Notes: generated by a model not told the origin, from the sequence alone. A stretch of DNA of 64,000 bases from CAVPGP01 sp963718065 (GCA_963718065.1 CAVQYE010000011.1:62001-126000); one strand, 5' to 3'; positions 44,196 through 53,005 are shown, numbered from the stretch's first letter. Numbers and translations: made by a program.

Positions 44196-44480
44196 TCAGA
44201 AGATCGCCTCTGGGTCGACGTTCGCGAGGACCTCGCAATCGCAGTAGCCGCCGAACTGCGCGACCGACCCTGCGAGGGCATCTGCATCGACGCCGTTCTC
44301 GGCCGCCCATGCCCGCGTCAGCCTGAGCGTGTGGTCACATGCGCCCGTAGTCAGCCCAGCGTCGAGGTGGTCGAGTAGTCGGACGAGCAGACCCTCGTCA
44401 AGCGTCATCGCCGTCCGCGCCGCAGCGTGCTCCTGCGCTCGATACGCGCGCTTGAGGTCGCGCTTCCGCTCCTCGTCCAT
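44196..44480 (-). CDS. DUF2695 family protein
   Basis: 94 residues from ATG 44480 (a TTG 18 nt upstream is possible). CDHTLRLTRAWAAENGVDAD and GGYCDCEVLANVDPE are the DUF2695 signature; its Cys/His residues suggest metal binding. Function not known. It converges with tetR, 10 nt apart. Confidence 0.8.
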   Translation of the reverse strand: MDEERKRDLKRAYRAQEHAAARTAMTLDEGLLVRLLDHLDAGLTTGACDHTLRLTRAWAAENGVDADALAGSVAQFGGYCDCEVLANVDPEAIF

Positions 44481-44515
44481 CAGCCTGGAGTCTCGCAAAC
44501 TGGCCCAGCACGCGC

Positions 44516-45802
44516 CTAGCCGCAGATGCCCCGCGCCGCGTGGCGGAGGAAGTCGACGCCGAGCTCCAGGTCGGCGACCGGTACCCGCTCGTTCGCCGAG
44601 TGGATGAGCCGCGCGGCGGTGTCTGCGTCCATCGCCCGCGACGGGAAGAAGCCGTACGCGACTGTGCCGTACGCCTCGCGGAGCCAGTGGCTGTCGGTGA
44701 AGCCCGCGACACAGATCGGCGCCGGCTTCGCGCCGGGCTCGACGCGCTCGACGAACTCCTCGACGACCGTCCAGAGCGGCGTGTCGATCGCAGAGCGCGT
44801 GCCGCCCTGCGCCTCGATCAGCACCAGCTCGTAGTCGCCGTCGCCGAGGAAGGCCCGCACTTCGGCGTCGGCCTCGTCAGGCGTCTGGCCCGGGAGCAGG
44901 CGCCGGTCGACGATCACGTCGCAGAGCGCCGGGATCACGTTGCGCTTGTCGGAGGCGTGCACCATCGTCGGCGAGACCGTCATCCCGAGCAGCGGCTCGA
45001 TCAGCTCCGCGGCGAGCGGGTGGACCCGGCGGGCGCGGGCGAGCGCGTCGCGCGGCGGCGGCACCTCGCCGGCGACGACGCGGAGGAACGCCTCCGTCTC
45101 CGGTCCGAGCTGCGGCTCCGCCTGGTAGGCGCCGAGGCGCTCGACGAGAGCGGCGGCCTTGACGAGCGCGTTGTCGGCGATCGACGGCATCGACGCGTGC
45201 CCGCTCCGCCCGCGCACGCGCAACGTGAACGGGGCGCTCATCTTCTCGGCCGTCGAGCAGAGGTAGAAGACGCCGCCGCCGAGCTCCAGGCGGTCGCCGG
45301 CGCCTTCGTTGACGGCGTAGTCCGTGCGCACCGCCTCGGGGTGCGCCTCGACGAGCCACTGGAGGCCGAAGCCGTCGCCGACCTCCTCGTCCGCGCAGGC
45401 GGCGAAGACGACGTCGCCGGCCGGACGAAAGCCCTCGCGGGCGAGCGATGCGATCGCAACGGCGCTCGCCGCCACCTGGCCCTTCATGTCGAGGGCACCT
45501 CGCCCCCAGACCGTCGGCCCCCACGGCTCTCCGTCACGCAGGTCGCCCGACCAGGGATCGTGCTCCCACTCGGCGGGATCGGCCAGCACCGTGTCCGTGT
45601 GCGAGAGGAAGAGGAGGCTCGGGCCGTCGCCGGTGCCGCGAACGCGAGCGACGAGATTCGCCCGCTCGGGCACCCTCGCGTACGTCTCGCACTCGACGCC
45701 GGCCGCCTCCAGGTACGCGCGCAGGTGATCCGCCGCCTTGGTCTCGTTCCCGGGCGGGTTGACCGTGTCGAGACGGATCAGCTCCTGGAGGAGCCCCGTC
45801 AC
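44516..45802 (-). CDS. M20-family metallopeptidase/deacylase
   Basis: 428 residues. Zn ligands: His in FLSHTDTV (about 72), bridging Asp in ALDMKGQ, the catalytic Glu pair in CADEEVGDG, and a late His in FTDSHWLREAYG. The dimerisation insert has RGRSGHASMPSIADNALV. It belongs to the ArgE/DapE/carboxypeptidase G2 group; substrate not determined. GTG 45802 is chosen near the upstream stop. Confidence 0.87.
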   Translation of the reverse strand: MTGLLQELIRLDTVNPPGNETKAADHLRAYLEAAGVECETYARVPERANLVARVRGTGDGPSLLFLSHTDTVLADPAEWEHDPWSGDLRDGEPWGPTVWGRGALDMKGQVAASAVAIASLAREGFRPAGDVVFAACADEEVGDGFGLQWLVEAHPEAVRTDYAVNEGAGDRLELGGGVFYLCSTAEKMSAPFTLRVRGRSGHASMPSIADNALVKAAALVERLGAYQAEPQLGPETEAFLRVVAGEVPPPRDALARARRVHPLAAELIEPLLGMTVSPTMVHASDKRNVIPALCDVIVDRRLLPGQTPDEADAEVRAFLGDGDYELVLIEAQGGTRSAIDTPLWTVVEEFVERVEPGAKPAPICVAGFTDSHWLREAYGTVAYGFFPSRAMDADTAARLIHSANERVPVADLELGVDFLRHAARGICG

Positions 45803-45810
45803 CTCGCCGC

Positions 45811-46590
45811 TCAGCGCCGCCTCCCAAGGACCAGCAGGTACGGCCGCGGCGCACGGATGCCGTCCGCCTCGCGGTAGCCCTCGTAGAGCTCGACGAACGA
45901 GCGGTGGAACTCCTCCCTGCGCTCCGGGCTCAGCCGGTCGGCGAGCACCTTGACGGGCGGCGCCGACGAGGAGAAGAGCTCCCACACCTCCTCGCCGGAG
46001 TCGGCCTCGACGTAGAAGACGCGATCCGCGATGTCGAGCTCGAACGCGTCGCCGAGCATGTCGTGCACGTGCTCGGGATCGCCCCACTCGTAGGCCTCGC
46101 GGCCGGCGATCGGCTCGTCGGTGAAGCGGCGATAGATCTCCGCGAGCTTCGGGTTCGCCTTCCAAGCGGTGAAGCCGAGCCGGGCGCCGGGCTCGGTGAC
46201 CCGGGCAATCTCCTCGGCGACCGCCGCGTGGTCCGGCGCGAAGATGAGGCCGAAGTTCGAGGAGACGACGTCGAAGCGCTCCTCCTCGTAGGGCAGCAGC
46301 TCGACGTCGGAGCAGTCGAAGCGGATCTCGAGCCCTTCCGACGCGGCGCGGTCCTTCGCCGCTTCGAGGAGCGGCGGTGCGATGTCGACCGCCGACACCG
46401 TGGCCCCGGCGCGGGCGGCACGGACCGCGACCTCGCCGGTGCCCGTGGCGAGGTCGAGCCACCGCATACCGGATGCCGGCTTCAGCGCCTCGACCAGCTC
46501 GTCCTGCACGGGTGCGAACCGCTTCGCAATCCGCTCGTACGTGCCGGTGCTCCAGATGGACGCAGCGTCGCTCACACCTCGGCGGAGCAT
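45811..46590 (-). CDS. SAM-dependent methyltransferase (class I)
   Basis: 259 residues. SAM motif I WLDLATGTGEVAVRAARAG (about 43-61), motif II Asp in VSAVDIAPPLL, and motif III region FDVVSSNFGLIFAPDHAA. This resembles UbiE/COQ5-type enzymes, but the N-terminus and small size do not decide. Divergent from rarA; ATG 46590 is 11 nt from the rarA ATG, with GTG 46575 as alternative. Confidence 0.8.
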   Translation of the reverse strand: MLRRGVSDAASIWSTGTYERIAKRFAPVQDELVEALKPASGMRWLDLATGTGEVAVRAARAGATVSAVDIAPPLLEAAKDRAASEGLEIRFDCSDVELLPYEEERFDVVSSNFGLIFAPDHAAVAEEIARVTEPGARLGFTAWKANPKLAEIYRRFTDEPIAGREAYEWGDPEHVHDMLGDAFELDIADRVFYVEADSGEEVWELFSSSAPPVKVLADRLSPERREEFHRSFVELYEGYREADGIRAPRPYLLVLGRRR

Positions 46591-46600
46591 ACTTCTCGCC

Positions 46601-47917
46601 ATGGGGGATCTCTTTTCCGACGCCGCGTCGCAGCGTCTCGGGCAGCTCGCGCCGCTTGCGCAGCGGCTGCGACCGCGCACGCTCGACGAGCTCGTCGGTC
46701 AGAAGCACGTGCTCGGCGAGCGCTCGGCTTTGCGGCTCGCGATCGAGCAGGACCGCGTCCCCTCGACGATCCTCTACGGGCCTCCCGGCTCCGGCAAGAC
46801 GACCCTGGCGCGCGTCGTCGCGAATGTCACCGGCGCCGCGTTCGAGGAGCTGTCCGCGGTGTCGGCGACGGTCGCCATGGTGCGCGAGACCCTGGTGCGC
46901 GCGCGGGAGCGGCTGGGCTCGACCGGCCAGCGGTCGATCCTCTTTCTGGACGAGATCCACCGCTTCAACAAGGCACAGCAGGACGCGCTCCTGCCCGCTG
47001 TCGAGGACGGCCTGCTGACACTGATCGGAGCAACGACCGAGAACCCGTACTTCGAGGTCAACTCGGCGCTCCTCTCCCGTAGCCAGGTCATCGAGCTCCA
47101 GCCGCTCTCGGAGGAGGACCTCGCCGTCGTCGTGCACCGCGGCGCGGAGGCGCTCGAGACCGACGTGCCGCAGGAGCTGATCGAGCTCGTCGCCCATCGC
47201 GCGGGCGGCGACGCGCGCAACGCGTTGAACATCCTCGAGCTGTCGGTGCAGTCGGCCGAGGCGGAGGACGTCCCGCTCGACGAGCGGCATGTCGAGGACG
47301 CCGCGCGCAAGCGACCGCTCGTCTACGACAAGGGCGGCGACGCGCACTACGACTTCACCTCGGCGTTCATCAAGTCGATGCGGGGCTCCGACCCGGACGC
47401 GGCCGTCTACTACCTCGCGGCGATGCTCGAGGCGGGCGAGGACGCGCGCTTCATCGCGCGGCGGATGATCGTGCTCGCGAGCGAGGACATCGGCAATGCC
47501 GACCCGCGGGCGCTGCTGATCGCGGTCGCCGCGGCGCAGGCGGTGGAGCATGTCGGGCTCCCGGAGGCGCGGCTCAACCTCGCGCAGGCGGCCATCTATC
47601 TCGCGCGGGCGCCGAAGTCGAACGCGTCGTACGTCGCCCTGAAGGAGGCCGCCGCAGACGTGCGCGAGCACGGCCACGCGCGCCCGCCAAACGCGTTGCG
47701 CGACGCCAGCTATCCGGCCGCCAAGAAGCTCGGACGGGGCAAGGGCTACATCTATCCGCACGCGGACACGCGCGGCTTCGAGGTCGACCACCTGCCGGAG
47801 CCGCTGCAAGGCAAGACGTACTACCGCCCATCGGGCGCAGGCGAAGAGGGCGACACCGCCCCGACCGCGGGCGAGCCACCCGTGTCCGGCGAGGACACGT
47901 CGCCAGAGGACACGTAG
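46601..47917 (+). CDS. rarA: Replication-associated AAA+ ATPase RarA/MgsA
   Basis: 438 residues. RPRTLDELVGQKHVLG at the N-terminus, Walker A YGPPGSGKTTLA, Walker B ILFLDEIHRFNKAQQDALL, sensor 1 IGATTENPYFEVNSALLSR, and the tetramerisation region YYLAAMLEAGEDARFIARRM. It acts at stalled replication forks and in recombination. The Ser/Thr/Asp-rich last 25 residues are a low-complexity tail. The start lies right after TACTTC, so it may be leaderless. Confidence 0.93.
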   Translation: MGDLFSDAASQRLGQLAPLAQRLRPRTLDELVGQKHVLGERSALRLAIEQDRVPSTILYGPPGSGKTTLARVVANVTGAAFEELSAVSATVAMVRETLVRARERLGSTGQRSILFLDEIHRFNKAQQDALLPAVEDGLLTLIGATTENPYFEVNSALLSRSQVIELQPLSEEDLAVVVHRGAEALETDVPQELIELVAHRAGGDARNALNILELSVQSAEAEDVPLDERHVEDAARKRPLVYDKGGDAHYDFTSAFIKSMRGSDPDAAVYYLAAMLEAGEDARFIARRMIVLASEDIGNADPRALLIAVAAAQAVEHVGLPEARLNLAQAAIYLARAPKSNASYVALKEAAADVREHGHARPPNALRDASYPAAKKLGRGKGYIYPHADTRGFEVDHLPEPLQGKTYYRPSGAGEEGDTAPTAGEPPVSGEDTSPEDT

Positions 47918-47948
47918 CCCCGGGACGTGTCTCCTTGAGGCACGTCTG

Positions 47949-48052
47949 CTCGGGACCAGCATCTTGCCGGGACCCATCCCTAACCCCCACCCACCCGGGG
48001 ACCGCTCCACGGTAGTCGCCACGCCCGCACGGGTCTGTGAAAAGAGTGGAAA
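47949..48052 (-). repeat. G-rich dispersed intergenic element, copy B
   Basis: Read on the minus strand it starts 24 nt after the phosphoesterase stop: TTCCAC (48052-48047), TCACAG (48040-48035), 20 nt, TACCGT (48014-48009), 5 nt, then GGTCCCC and GGGTGGGTGGGGG, then GGGTCCC and GCTGGTCCC. The 32-base core differs from copy C at one position. The 47918-48076 gap holds nothing else recognised. Confidence 0.75.
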
Positions 48053-48076
48053 AGAAGCGTCCGGCGGCGGGAGGGC

Positions 48077-48754
48077 TCAGTCGGACGCGTAGAGGTAGCG
48101 GTGCGCCATCAGCTCGCCGATCTCGCCCGGGATCGCCTTCGCTGCGGCGACCGCCCGCTCGACGTCATATGCGACGCGGTGAAACGTGAAGTCCCCGTCC
48201 CAGCTCGCCCACGCCGCACGGTTGTCACCGTCGATCGGCATGCCGACGCTGCCGGGATTGACGAGCTCCGTTCCGTCGGGGCCCGGCCGCCGGAACTGGC
48301 GGTGGCTGTGCCCGAAGACGAGCACGCGATCGCGCACGCCCGCGAGCAGCCGCCGGTCATCGGCCTCGTCTGCGACCGGCCGGAAGCTCTCGACGTCCGA
48401 GAGCGGCGAGCCGTGCACGTAGAGGATCCCGTCGCGCTCGGCCTGCTGCTCGAGCCCGTAGAGGCGCTCGACGCGGTCCGGGCCGAGGAGCTGCCGGCAG
48501 CGCTCCAGCTCGCCGTAGGTCTCCGGCCGGTCCGCGGGCGGCTCGGTAAGCCAGCGCTCGCCGTTCCCGCGCAGCATCACCTCCGCGCCGAGCGTGTCGA
48601 GGAGTGCGAGCGTCTCAACCGGCCACGGCCCGAAGCCGGCATAGTCACCGCCGAGCAGCCAGCTCGTCGCGCCCCGCTCCCGCGCGTCGGCGATCACCGC
48701 TTCGAGTGCGATCAGGTTCGCGTGGACGTCGTAGAGGATCGCGAGCAACGCCAT
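48077..48754 (-). CDS. Metallophosphoesterase (YfcE/MPE-type)
   Basis: 225 residues with calcineurin-like motifs: YDVHAN (for DxH, residues 8-13), GGDYAGFGPWP, RGNGERW (GNxE), YVHGSPL, and FGHSHRQF near the end. Probably a phosphodiesterase acting on a nucleotide or small phosphate diester. The first motif has Tyr before Asp where Ser is usual. ATG 48754 lies 5 nt from the arginase stop. Confidence 0.85.
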   Translation of the reverse strand: MALLAILYDVHANLIALEAVIADARERGATSWLLGGDYAGFGPWPVETLALLDTLGAEVMLRGNGERWLTEPPADRPETYGELERCRQLLGPDRVERLYGLEQQAERDGILYVHGSPLSDVESFRPVADEADDRRLLAGVRDRVLVFGHSHRQFRRPGPDGTELVNPGSVGMPIDGDNRAAWASWDGDFTFHRVAYDVERAVAAAKAIPGEIGELMAHRYLYASD

Positions 48755-48758
48755 ACTT

Positions 48759-49667
48759 CTAGAGGATGCGAGCGCCGAGCGCGCTCGCCGCGAGCTCGAC
48801 GGCCAGCTTCGCCGTCGCGTTCTCCCGGTCGAGAATCGGGTTCACCTCGACGATGTCGAGCGAGCTCAGCAGCCCCGACTCGGCCACGAGCTCCAGCGCG
48901 AGATGCGCCTCGCGATACGAGAGCCCGCCGCGCACCGGGGTGCCGACACCGGGAGCCTGCTCCGGGTCGACGGCGTCCATGTCGAAGCTGAGGTGCACCC
49001 AGGGGGCGGCCCCGACGTACTCGAGCGCCTCCCGGATCGCCGTCTCGACACCGACGCGGTCGAGGTCGCTCATCGTGAACACGAGCCCGTCGAAGCTGCG
49101 GAGCAGCTCCCGCTCCGGCTCGTCGAGGTCGCGGATGCCGATCAGGGCGACGCGATCGACACTCGGGATCGGCCAGGCGGCGTTCTTGAAGAGCGGCCCG
49201 CCATGGCCGAGTGCAGCAGCCAGCGGCATGCCGTGCACGTTCCCGCTGGAGCTCGTCTCCGGTGTGTTCAGATCGCCGTGCGCATCGACCCAGAGCACTC
49301 CGCCCGGCGCTCCCATCACCCGCGCCATGCCGCCGAGCGTGCCCATCGCCACCGAATGGTCGCCGCCGAGTACGAGCGGCACGTAGCCGTCGCGGTGCGC
49401 CTCCTCGACGAGATCGGCGACGTGCGAAGCGGTCTTCAGGATCTGCGGCAGGTAGCGCGCCTGCGGGTTGAAGAGATCGACCGCCTCGGGCACGGCAACG
49501 CCGACGTCGCCTCGATCGAAGACGTCTCTTCCGATGCGGCGGATGCGCTCGTCGAGGCCCGCGTAGCGGATCGCGGACGGTCCCATGTCGACGCCACGGC
49601 GCCCGGCGCCGAGGTCGAGGCCGGCACCGATGATCGCAACCGGTGCGTTGGTCTCCTGCGAAGGCAT
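48759..49667 (-). CDS. rocF: Arginase (ureohydrolase family)
   Basis: 302 residues. Mn-binding motifs in order: LGGDHSVAMGTL (about 104-115), VDAHGDLNTPETSSSGNVHG (about 127-146) and SFDMDAVDPEQAPGVGTPV (about 226-244), with NVHG and GGLSYREAH favouring arginase over agmatinase. It hydrolyses arginine to ornithine and urea. No urease or ornithine aminotransferase is nearby. Confidence 0.9.
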   Translation of the reverse strand: MPSQETNAPVAIIGAGLDLGAGRRGVDMGPSAIRYAGLDERIRRIGRDVFDRGDVGVAVPEAVDLFNPQARYLPQILKTASHVADLVEEAHRDGYVPLVLGGDHSVAMGTLGGMARVMGAPGGVLWVDAHGDLNTPETSSSGNVHGMPLAAALGHGGPLFKNAAWPIPSVDRVALIGIRDLDEPERELLRSFDGLVFTMSDLDRVGVETAIREALEYVGAAPWVHLSFDMDAVDPEQAPGVGTPVRGGLSYREAHLALELVAESGLLSSLDIVEVNPILDRENATAKLAVELAASALGARIL

Positions 49668-49736
49668 CGCGGAAGGCTAGCGCCGCCCACCGACGAGCAA
49701 GCCCACGACCGCTCGCCACGGTACGGTGACGAGCCG

Positions 49737-50077
49737 ATGGACGTCCAGTCTCTCGACCAGGCCGAGCCGTTCACGACCAAGGACGGCTCGACGATCCGCG
49801 AGCTCCACCACACGCGGGAACAGAGCCTTGCCGAGGCGACTCTCGAGCCGGGCTCGTCGACGGAGCGCCACTACCACGCGCGTCGGAGGAGATCTACTTC
49901 TTCCTCGAAGGCGGCGGAACGATCGAGATCGACGGAGAGACGCGCCTCGTCGCGCCCGGCGACGCCGTCCTCATCCCGGCAGGCGCTCGCCACGCGCTGG
50001 CCGCCGGCACGGGCGGGGCGCGCTTTCTCTGCTGCTGCGCGCCGCCGTACTCGCACGACGACACGTACTTCGACTAG
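49737..50077 (+). CDS. Cupin-domain protein (frameshifted)
   Basis: About 113 residues. Motif 1 starts ERHYHAR and continues SEEIYFFLEGGGTIEIDGE after a missing base near 49880-49885, the HxHxxSEE form expected for cupins; motif 2 is PGDAVLIPAGARHAL. A -10-like TACGGT lies at 49721-49726, 10 nt before ATG 49737. Ligand unknown. Ends 14 nt before the tRNA gene of the other strand. Confidence 0.8.
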
Positions 50078-50090
50078 GCGGGCGAGGAAG

Positions 50091-50163
50091 TGGCGAGGGC
50101 CGGACTTGAACCGGCGACACCACGGTTTTCAGCCGTGTGCTCTACCAACTGAGCTACCTCGCC
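50091..50163 (-). tRNA. tRNA-Phe (anticodon GAA)
   Basis: 73 nt without encoded CCA. On the minus strand the acceptor stem is GGCGAGG/CCTCGCC, the anticodon stem CACGG/CCGTG with loop CTGAAAA, and the T arm GCCGG-TTCAAGT-CCGGC. The discriminator base is A. Confidence 0.95.
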
Positions 50164-50177
50164 TCGCGGCCGCCAGT

Positions 50178-50215
50178 CTAGCCGCAAGAGAAAGGCCTAG
50201 CCGCAAGAGAAAGGA
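50178..50215. repeat. Two tandem 19-bp repeats upstream of tRNA-Phe
   Basis: CTAGCCGCAAGAGAAAGGC followed by the same 19-mer ending in A (50197-50215). It lies in the 90-bp gap between the methyltransferase stop and the tRNA. On the minus strand each unit reads CCTTTCTCTTGCGGCTAG, and TAGACT at 50180-50175 could be the tRNA -10, so the repeat may be a promoter duplication. Confidence 0.7.
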
Positions 50216-50254
50216 CGTCGGGGCCGGTGTGACCGCGCCGCCAACGCCCTTTCG

Positions 50255-50878
50255 TTACTCGGGAGTATTTGGGGACTTGCCCTTTCGCGCAAGCAAAGCG
50301 GTGCCCGTTCCGGCGGCGACGTCCGCAAAGTGCGCAAAACCCCGCCGGCGCAGCTCTGTCTCCAGGCGCTCGCGCGGGACGTAGATCGGTGTCGCCGCGC
50401 CGCGCGAGAACGCGATCACGACAGTCCCGTCCGGCGAAGCGAGGCGGGCGAGCTCGTCGAAGAACGGGATCATGTTCGCCAGCGTGATCAGGTCGAACGA
50501 GCCGTCGGGATAGTCGAGGTGTGACGCGTCGGCGACCTCGAAGCGCACGTCCGGGACGGCTGCGCGTGCCTGCGCGATCATCGCCGGCGCCAGGTCGACG
50601 CCGATCACCTCGGCGTTCGGAAAGCGAGTCTTGACCGCCGCGGCGCCCGCGCCCGTGCCGGTCCCGAGATCGAGCACGCGCCGCGGCTCGTCGATCTGCT
50701 CCAACGCCGCCTCGTAGGCGGCAAGGTGCGCCGGCGTGCGCATCGTGTCCCAGACCGGCGCGATCGAGTCGAACTGCCGCCGCAGCAGCGGCCGAAAGAA
50801 CCGCCAGAGCCAAGGGCGACGAACCACTGCGGTCGTCGTCAGGCGCGCGAAGCGGCGGCCGAGCGCCTCGAGGTTCAC
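50255..50878 (-). CDS. SAM-dependent methyltransferase (class I)
   Basis: 207 residues. Motif I VLDLGTGTGAGAAAVKTRF (about 67-85), motif II VIGVDLAPAMI, motif III FDLITLANMIPFFDEL. The substrate is unknown. GTG 50878 overlaps the SAM-hydrolase stop (GTGA), so a methyltransferase and a SAM-degrading enzyme are translationally coupled. Confidence 0.83.
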   Translation of the reverse strand: MNLEALGRRFARLTTTAVVRRPWLWRFFRPLLRRQFDSIAPVWDTMRTPAHLAAYEAALEQIDEPRRVLDLGTGTGAGAAAVKTRFPNAEVIGVDLAPAMIAQARAAVPDVRFEVADASHLDYPDGSFDLITLANMIPFFDELARLASPDGTVVIAFSRGAATPIYVPRERLETELRRRGFAHFADVAAGTGTALLARKGKSPNTPE

Positions 50879-51681
50879 TCGGAGGCGATCCGGATCTCGA
50901 CCGGGTCGCTCGGCTTCGTGCCGAGCATCGAAGCAGCGTCTCCGTCCGTCAGCGCGATCGCGATGTTGCCGTACGAATCCTCGTACAGGATCAGCGACCC
51001 GTGCCCCGCCTCGGCGAAGGTGCGCGCGGCGGTCGCGTAGTAGCTCTCGAGCGGCAGGCCGAGCTCGACCTGTGAGCCCGGGACGATGTCGACCTGCTCG
51101 AGATGGTCCCGGTTGAGATTGAGCTGGACGTTGCCGAAGTGGTCGACGTAGAGAACCTCTGCGCGGATGCGCGAGCTGCCGATCGTGGGCTCGGGCAGCT
51201 CGAGCCGCACGAGCACGGCGGGATCGACCGCGGGGCCGAGCTCCTCGATCGCGACACCCGCAGCGAGGTGCGCCGCCGCAGGCGCGAAGATGTCCCGCCC
51301 GTGAAAGGTGCGGGAGACATCGTCGAGGCGATAGGCCTCGTCGCGCAGCTCGTGCGCCGCCGTGATGCCGCCGTCGCCGTCGGCCGCGAGGGCGAGCAGT
51401 CCGTTGTCCGGCCCGACGAAGAAACGCCCGCCCCCGGTCCGGAGCGCAAGCGCCCGCCGCTCGCTGCCGACCCCGGGATCGACGACCGCCAGGTGCACGC
51501 CCGCGGGCATGTACGGCAGCGTGCTGCGCAAGACGAGCGCGCCCTGAAGCACGTTCTGCGCGGCGATCCCGTGGGACAGATCGATCACCTCGGCGTCGGG
51601 AGCGATGCTCTTGATCACGCCGTGGCAGACGCCGACGAAGTTGTCCTCGAGACCGAAGTCGGAGAGGAAGGAGACGATCAC
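50875..51681 (-). CDS. SAM hydroxide adenosyltransferase (DUF62 / SAM hydrolase)
   Basis: 268 residues. VSFLSDFGLEDNFVGVCHG at the N-terminus, AVVDPGVGSERRALAL, GPDNGLLALAADGDG, FHGRDIFAPAAAHLA and YVDHFGNVQLNL form the chlorinase/fluorinase-related pattern. The family hydrolyses S-adenosylmethionine to adenosine and methionine. It sits at the end of the hem run, overlapping hemD by 4 bases. Confidence 0.9.
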   Translation of the reverse strand: MIVSFLSDFGLEDNFVGVCHGVIKSIAPDAEVIDLSHGIAAQNVLQGALVLRSTLPYMPAGVHLAVVDPGVGSERRALALRTGGGRFFVGPDNGLLALAADGDGGITAAHELRDEAYRLDDVSRTFHGRDIFAPAAAHLAAGVAIEELGPAVDPAVLVRLELPEPTIGSSRIRAEVLYVDHFGNVQLNLNRDHLEQVDIVPGSQVELGLPLESYYATAARTFAEAGHGSLILYEDSYGNIAIALTDGDAASMLGTKPSDPVEIRIASE

Positions 51682-52319
51682 CGCCGCGAGGCTACTCGCT
51701 CGACGGCGCCGACGAGACCGTCGAGGTCGTGGGTCTCGGCCTCGGCCAGCACGACGAGGCCGAGCGACTCCGCGACCTGCGTCGTCTGCGGCCCGATCGT
51801 CACGGCGGGCACGTCGGCACCGAGCTCCGCGAAGGAGCGCGCCGCCGATCCGGACGCAAGAACCACGAGGTCTCCCTCCGGTGCCTCGGCCGGCCGGACG
51901 AGGCGCGTCCGATAGAGCGCCACGAAGTCGGCGCCGAGCTCCGCGATCGGCCGCCGGCGCGACCCCTCGGCCGCGGCGAACAGGATCTTGCCCTCGGGCC
52001 GGGGAAACTCGGCGAGAAGCCCGTCCTGGCTCGACACGCGTGGCACGAACGCCGGCTCGACACCGAGCGCACGCAGCGTCTCGGCCGTCCCAGGGCCGAC
52101 GGCGGCAACCTGCGGCAACGTCCCGCGACCGCGGCGGACGAGCTCGCGCGCGCCGTTCGGACTCGTGACGATCACCCACGCATAGCCGTCGACGTCGACC
52201 GGTGTGTCAAAGGGCTCGATCTCGATCAACGGGCAAGCGACGACCGCGAGCCCGAGCGCCTCCAGCCGCTCCACGAGCGGCCCAGCCTGCTCGCGCGGCC
52301 GTGTCACGATCACGCGCAT
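51678..52319 (-). CDS. hemD: Uroporphyrinogen-III synthase
   Basis: 213 residues. MRVIVTRPREQAGPLVERLE at the start, DGYAWVIVTSPNGARELV, VAAVGPGTAETLRALG and AVTIGPQTTQVAESLGL are HemD hallmarks. It closes hydroxymethylbilane with D-ring inversion. It follows hemC but is separated from it by an exported-protein gene. Confidence 0.9.
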   Translation of the reverse strand: MRVIVTRPREQAGPLVERLEALGLAVVACPLIEIEPFDTPVDVDGYAWVIVTSPNGARELVRRGRGTLPQVAAVGPGTAETLRALGVEPAFVPRVSSQDGLLAEFPRPEGKILFAAAEGSRRRPIAELGADFVALYRTRLVRPAEAPEGDLVVLASGSAARSFAELGADVPAVTIGPQTTQVAESLGLVVLAEAETHDLDGLVGAVERVASRR

Positions 52320-52429
52320 GGCAACCGCGGGCGCCGGCGAGCTCGGACTGGCGGGATCGGCGGAATGCCTCATCTTCGCACGGTGGCTGACGCGAACCGT
52401 TCGCTCGTCGCGCAGGCAGGACTTCCTGG

Positions 52430-53005
52430 TCAGTCGGTGAGCGCGTAACGGAAGGTGCCGCGGGCCGGCGCGACGTCGAAGCCACCGCCGGTTTCCTGCT
52501 TCACCAGCTCCCGCGCCGCAGCAACCGTGAACGTGAACCAGGCAGGGTTGCCGAGCGCACGGCGCGAAACCGAGAAGGTCAGCATCGAGCCGCTGCTGGC
52601 GATCTTGAAGCCGGCCACAGGACGGGACTCCTCCTTGCCGAGCCGCACGAGCTGGCCGGTCCTCGACGGGCCGTGGGTGCCGAGGGCGAAATTCGCTCCG
52701 CGCCACTCGCCGCCCGGGCTCGAAGGCCGCGGGCCGAGCGGCGGGACGTCGATCCCGATCAGCAGCATGTCGACCCACCCCTCACGCGCGCTGATGCGAA
52801 GCGGCGGTGCCTTGGCGAAGCGGACACGGAACGTGACCGTCGTCCTCTCGTTGGACACCGTCACCGCGGTGAGATCGGGTCCCGTACCCGCCTTGACGTC
52901 GCCGGCGCGGTCGGGGTAGGTCTTCGCGGCGAACGCGACCCCGGAGATCAGGAAGACAGCGGCGAGCAATGATCCCCCGAGCAACGCACACCGTCGGAGC
53001 ACCAT
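52430..53005 (-). CDS. Exported hypothetical protein between hemC and hemD
   Basis: 191 residues with a signal peptide (RRCALLGGSLLAAVFLISGVAFAA). The remainder is beta-rich (DLTAVTVSNERTTVTFRVRF, GSMLTFSVSRRALGNPAWFT), in the manner of secreted beta-sandwich domains. ATG 53005 has AAAGGGG upstream. It interrupts the hem cluster and has its own ribosome site; no haem motif is seen. Confidence 0.65.
   Translation of the reverse strand: MVLRRCALLGGSLLAAVFLISGVAFAAKTYPDRAGDVKAGTGPDLTAVTVSNERTTVTFRVRFAKAPPLRISAREGWVDMLLIGIDVPPLGPRPSSPGGEWRGANFALGTHGPSRTGQLVRLGKEESRPVAGFKIASSGSMLTFSVSRRALGNPAWFTFTVAAARELVKQETGGGFDVAPARGTFRYALTD

Noticed and set aside
44516..48022. A single 1168-residue minus-strand protein spanning M20 peptidase, methyltransferase and the rarA region
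   Set aside because: Only the part from 45802 downward is family-like. The rest is the shadow of rarA and the methyltransferase, plus the intergenic repeat.
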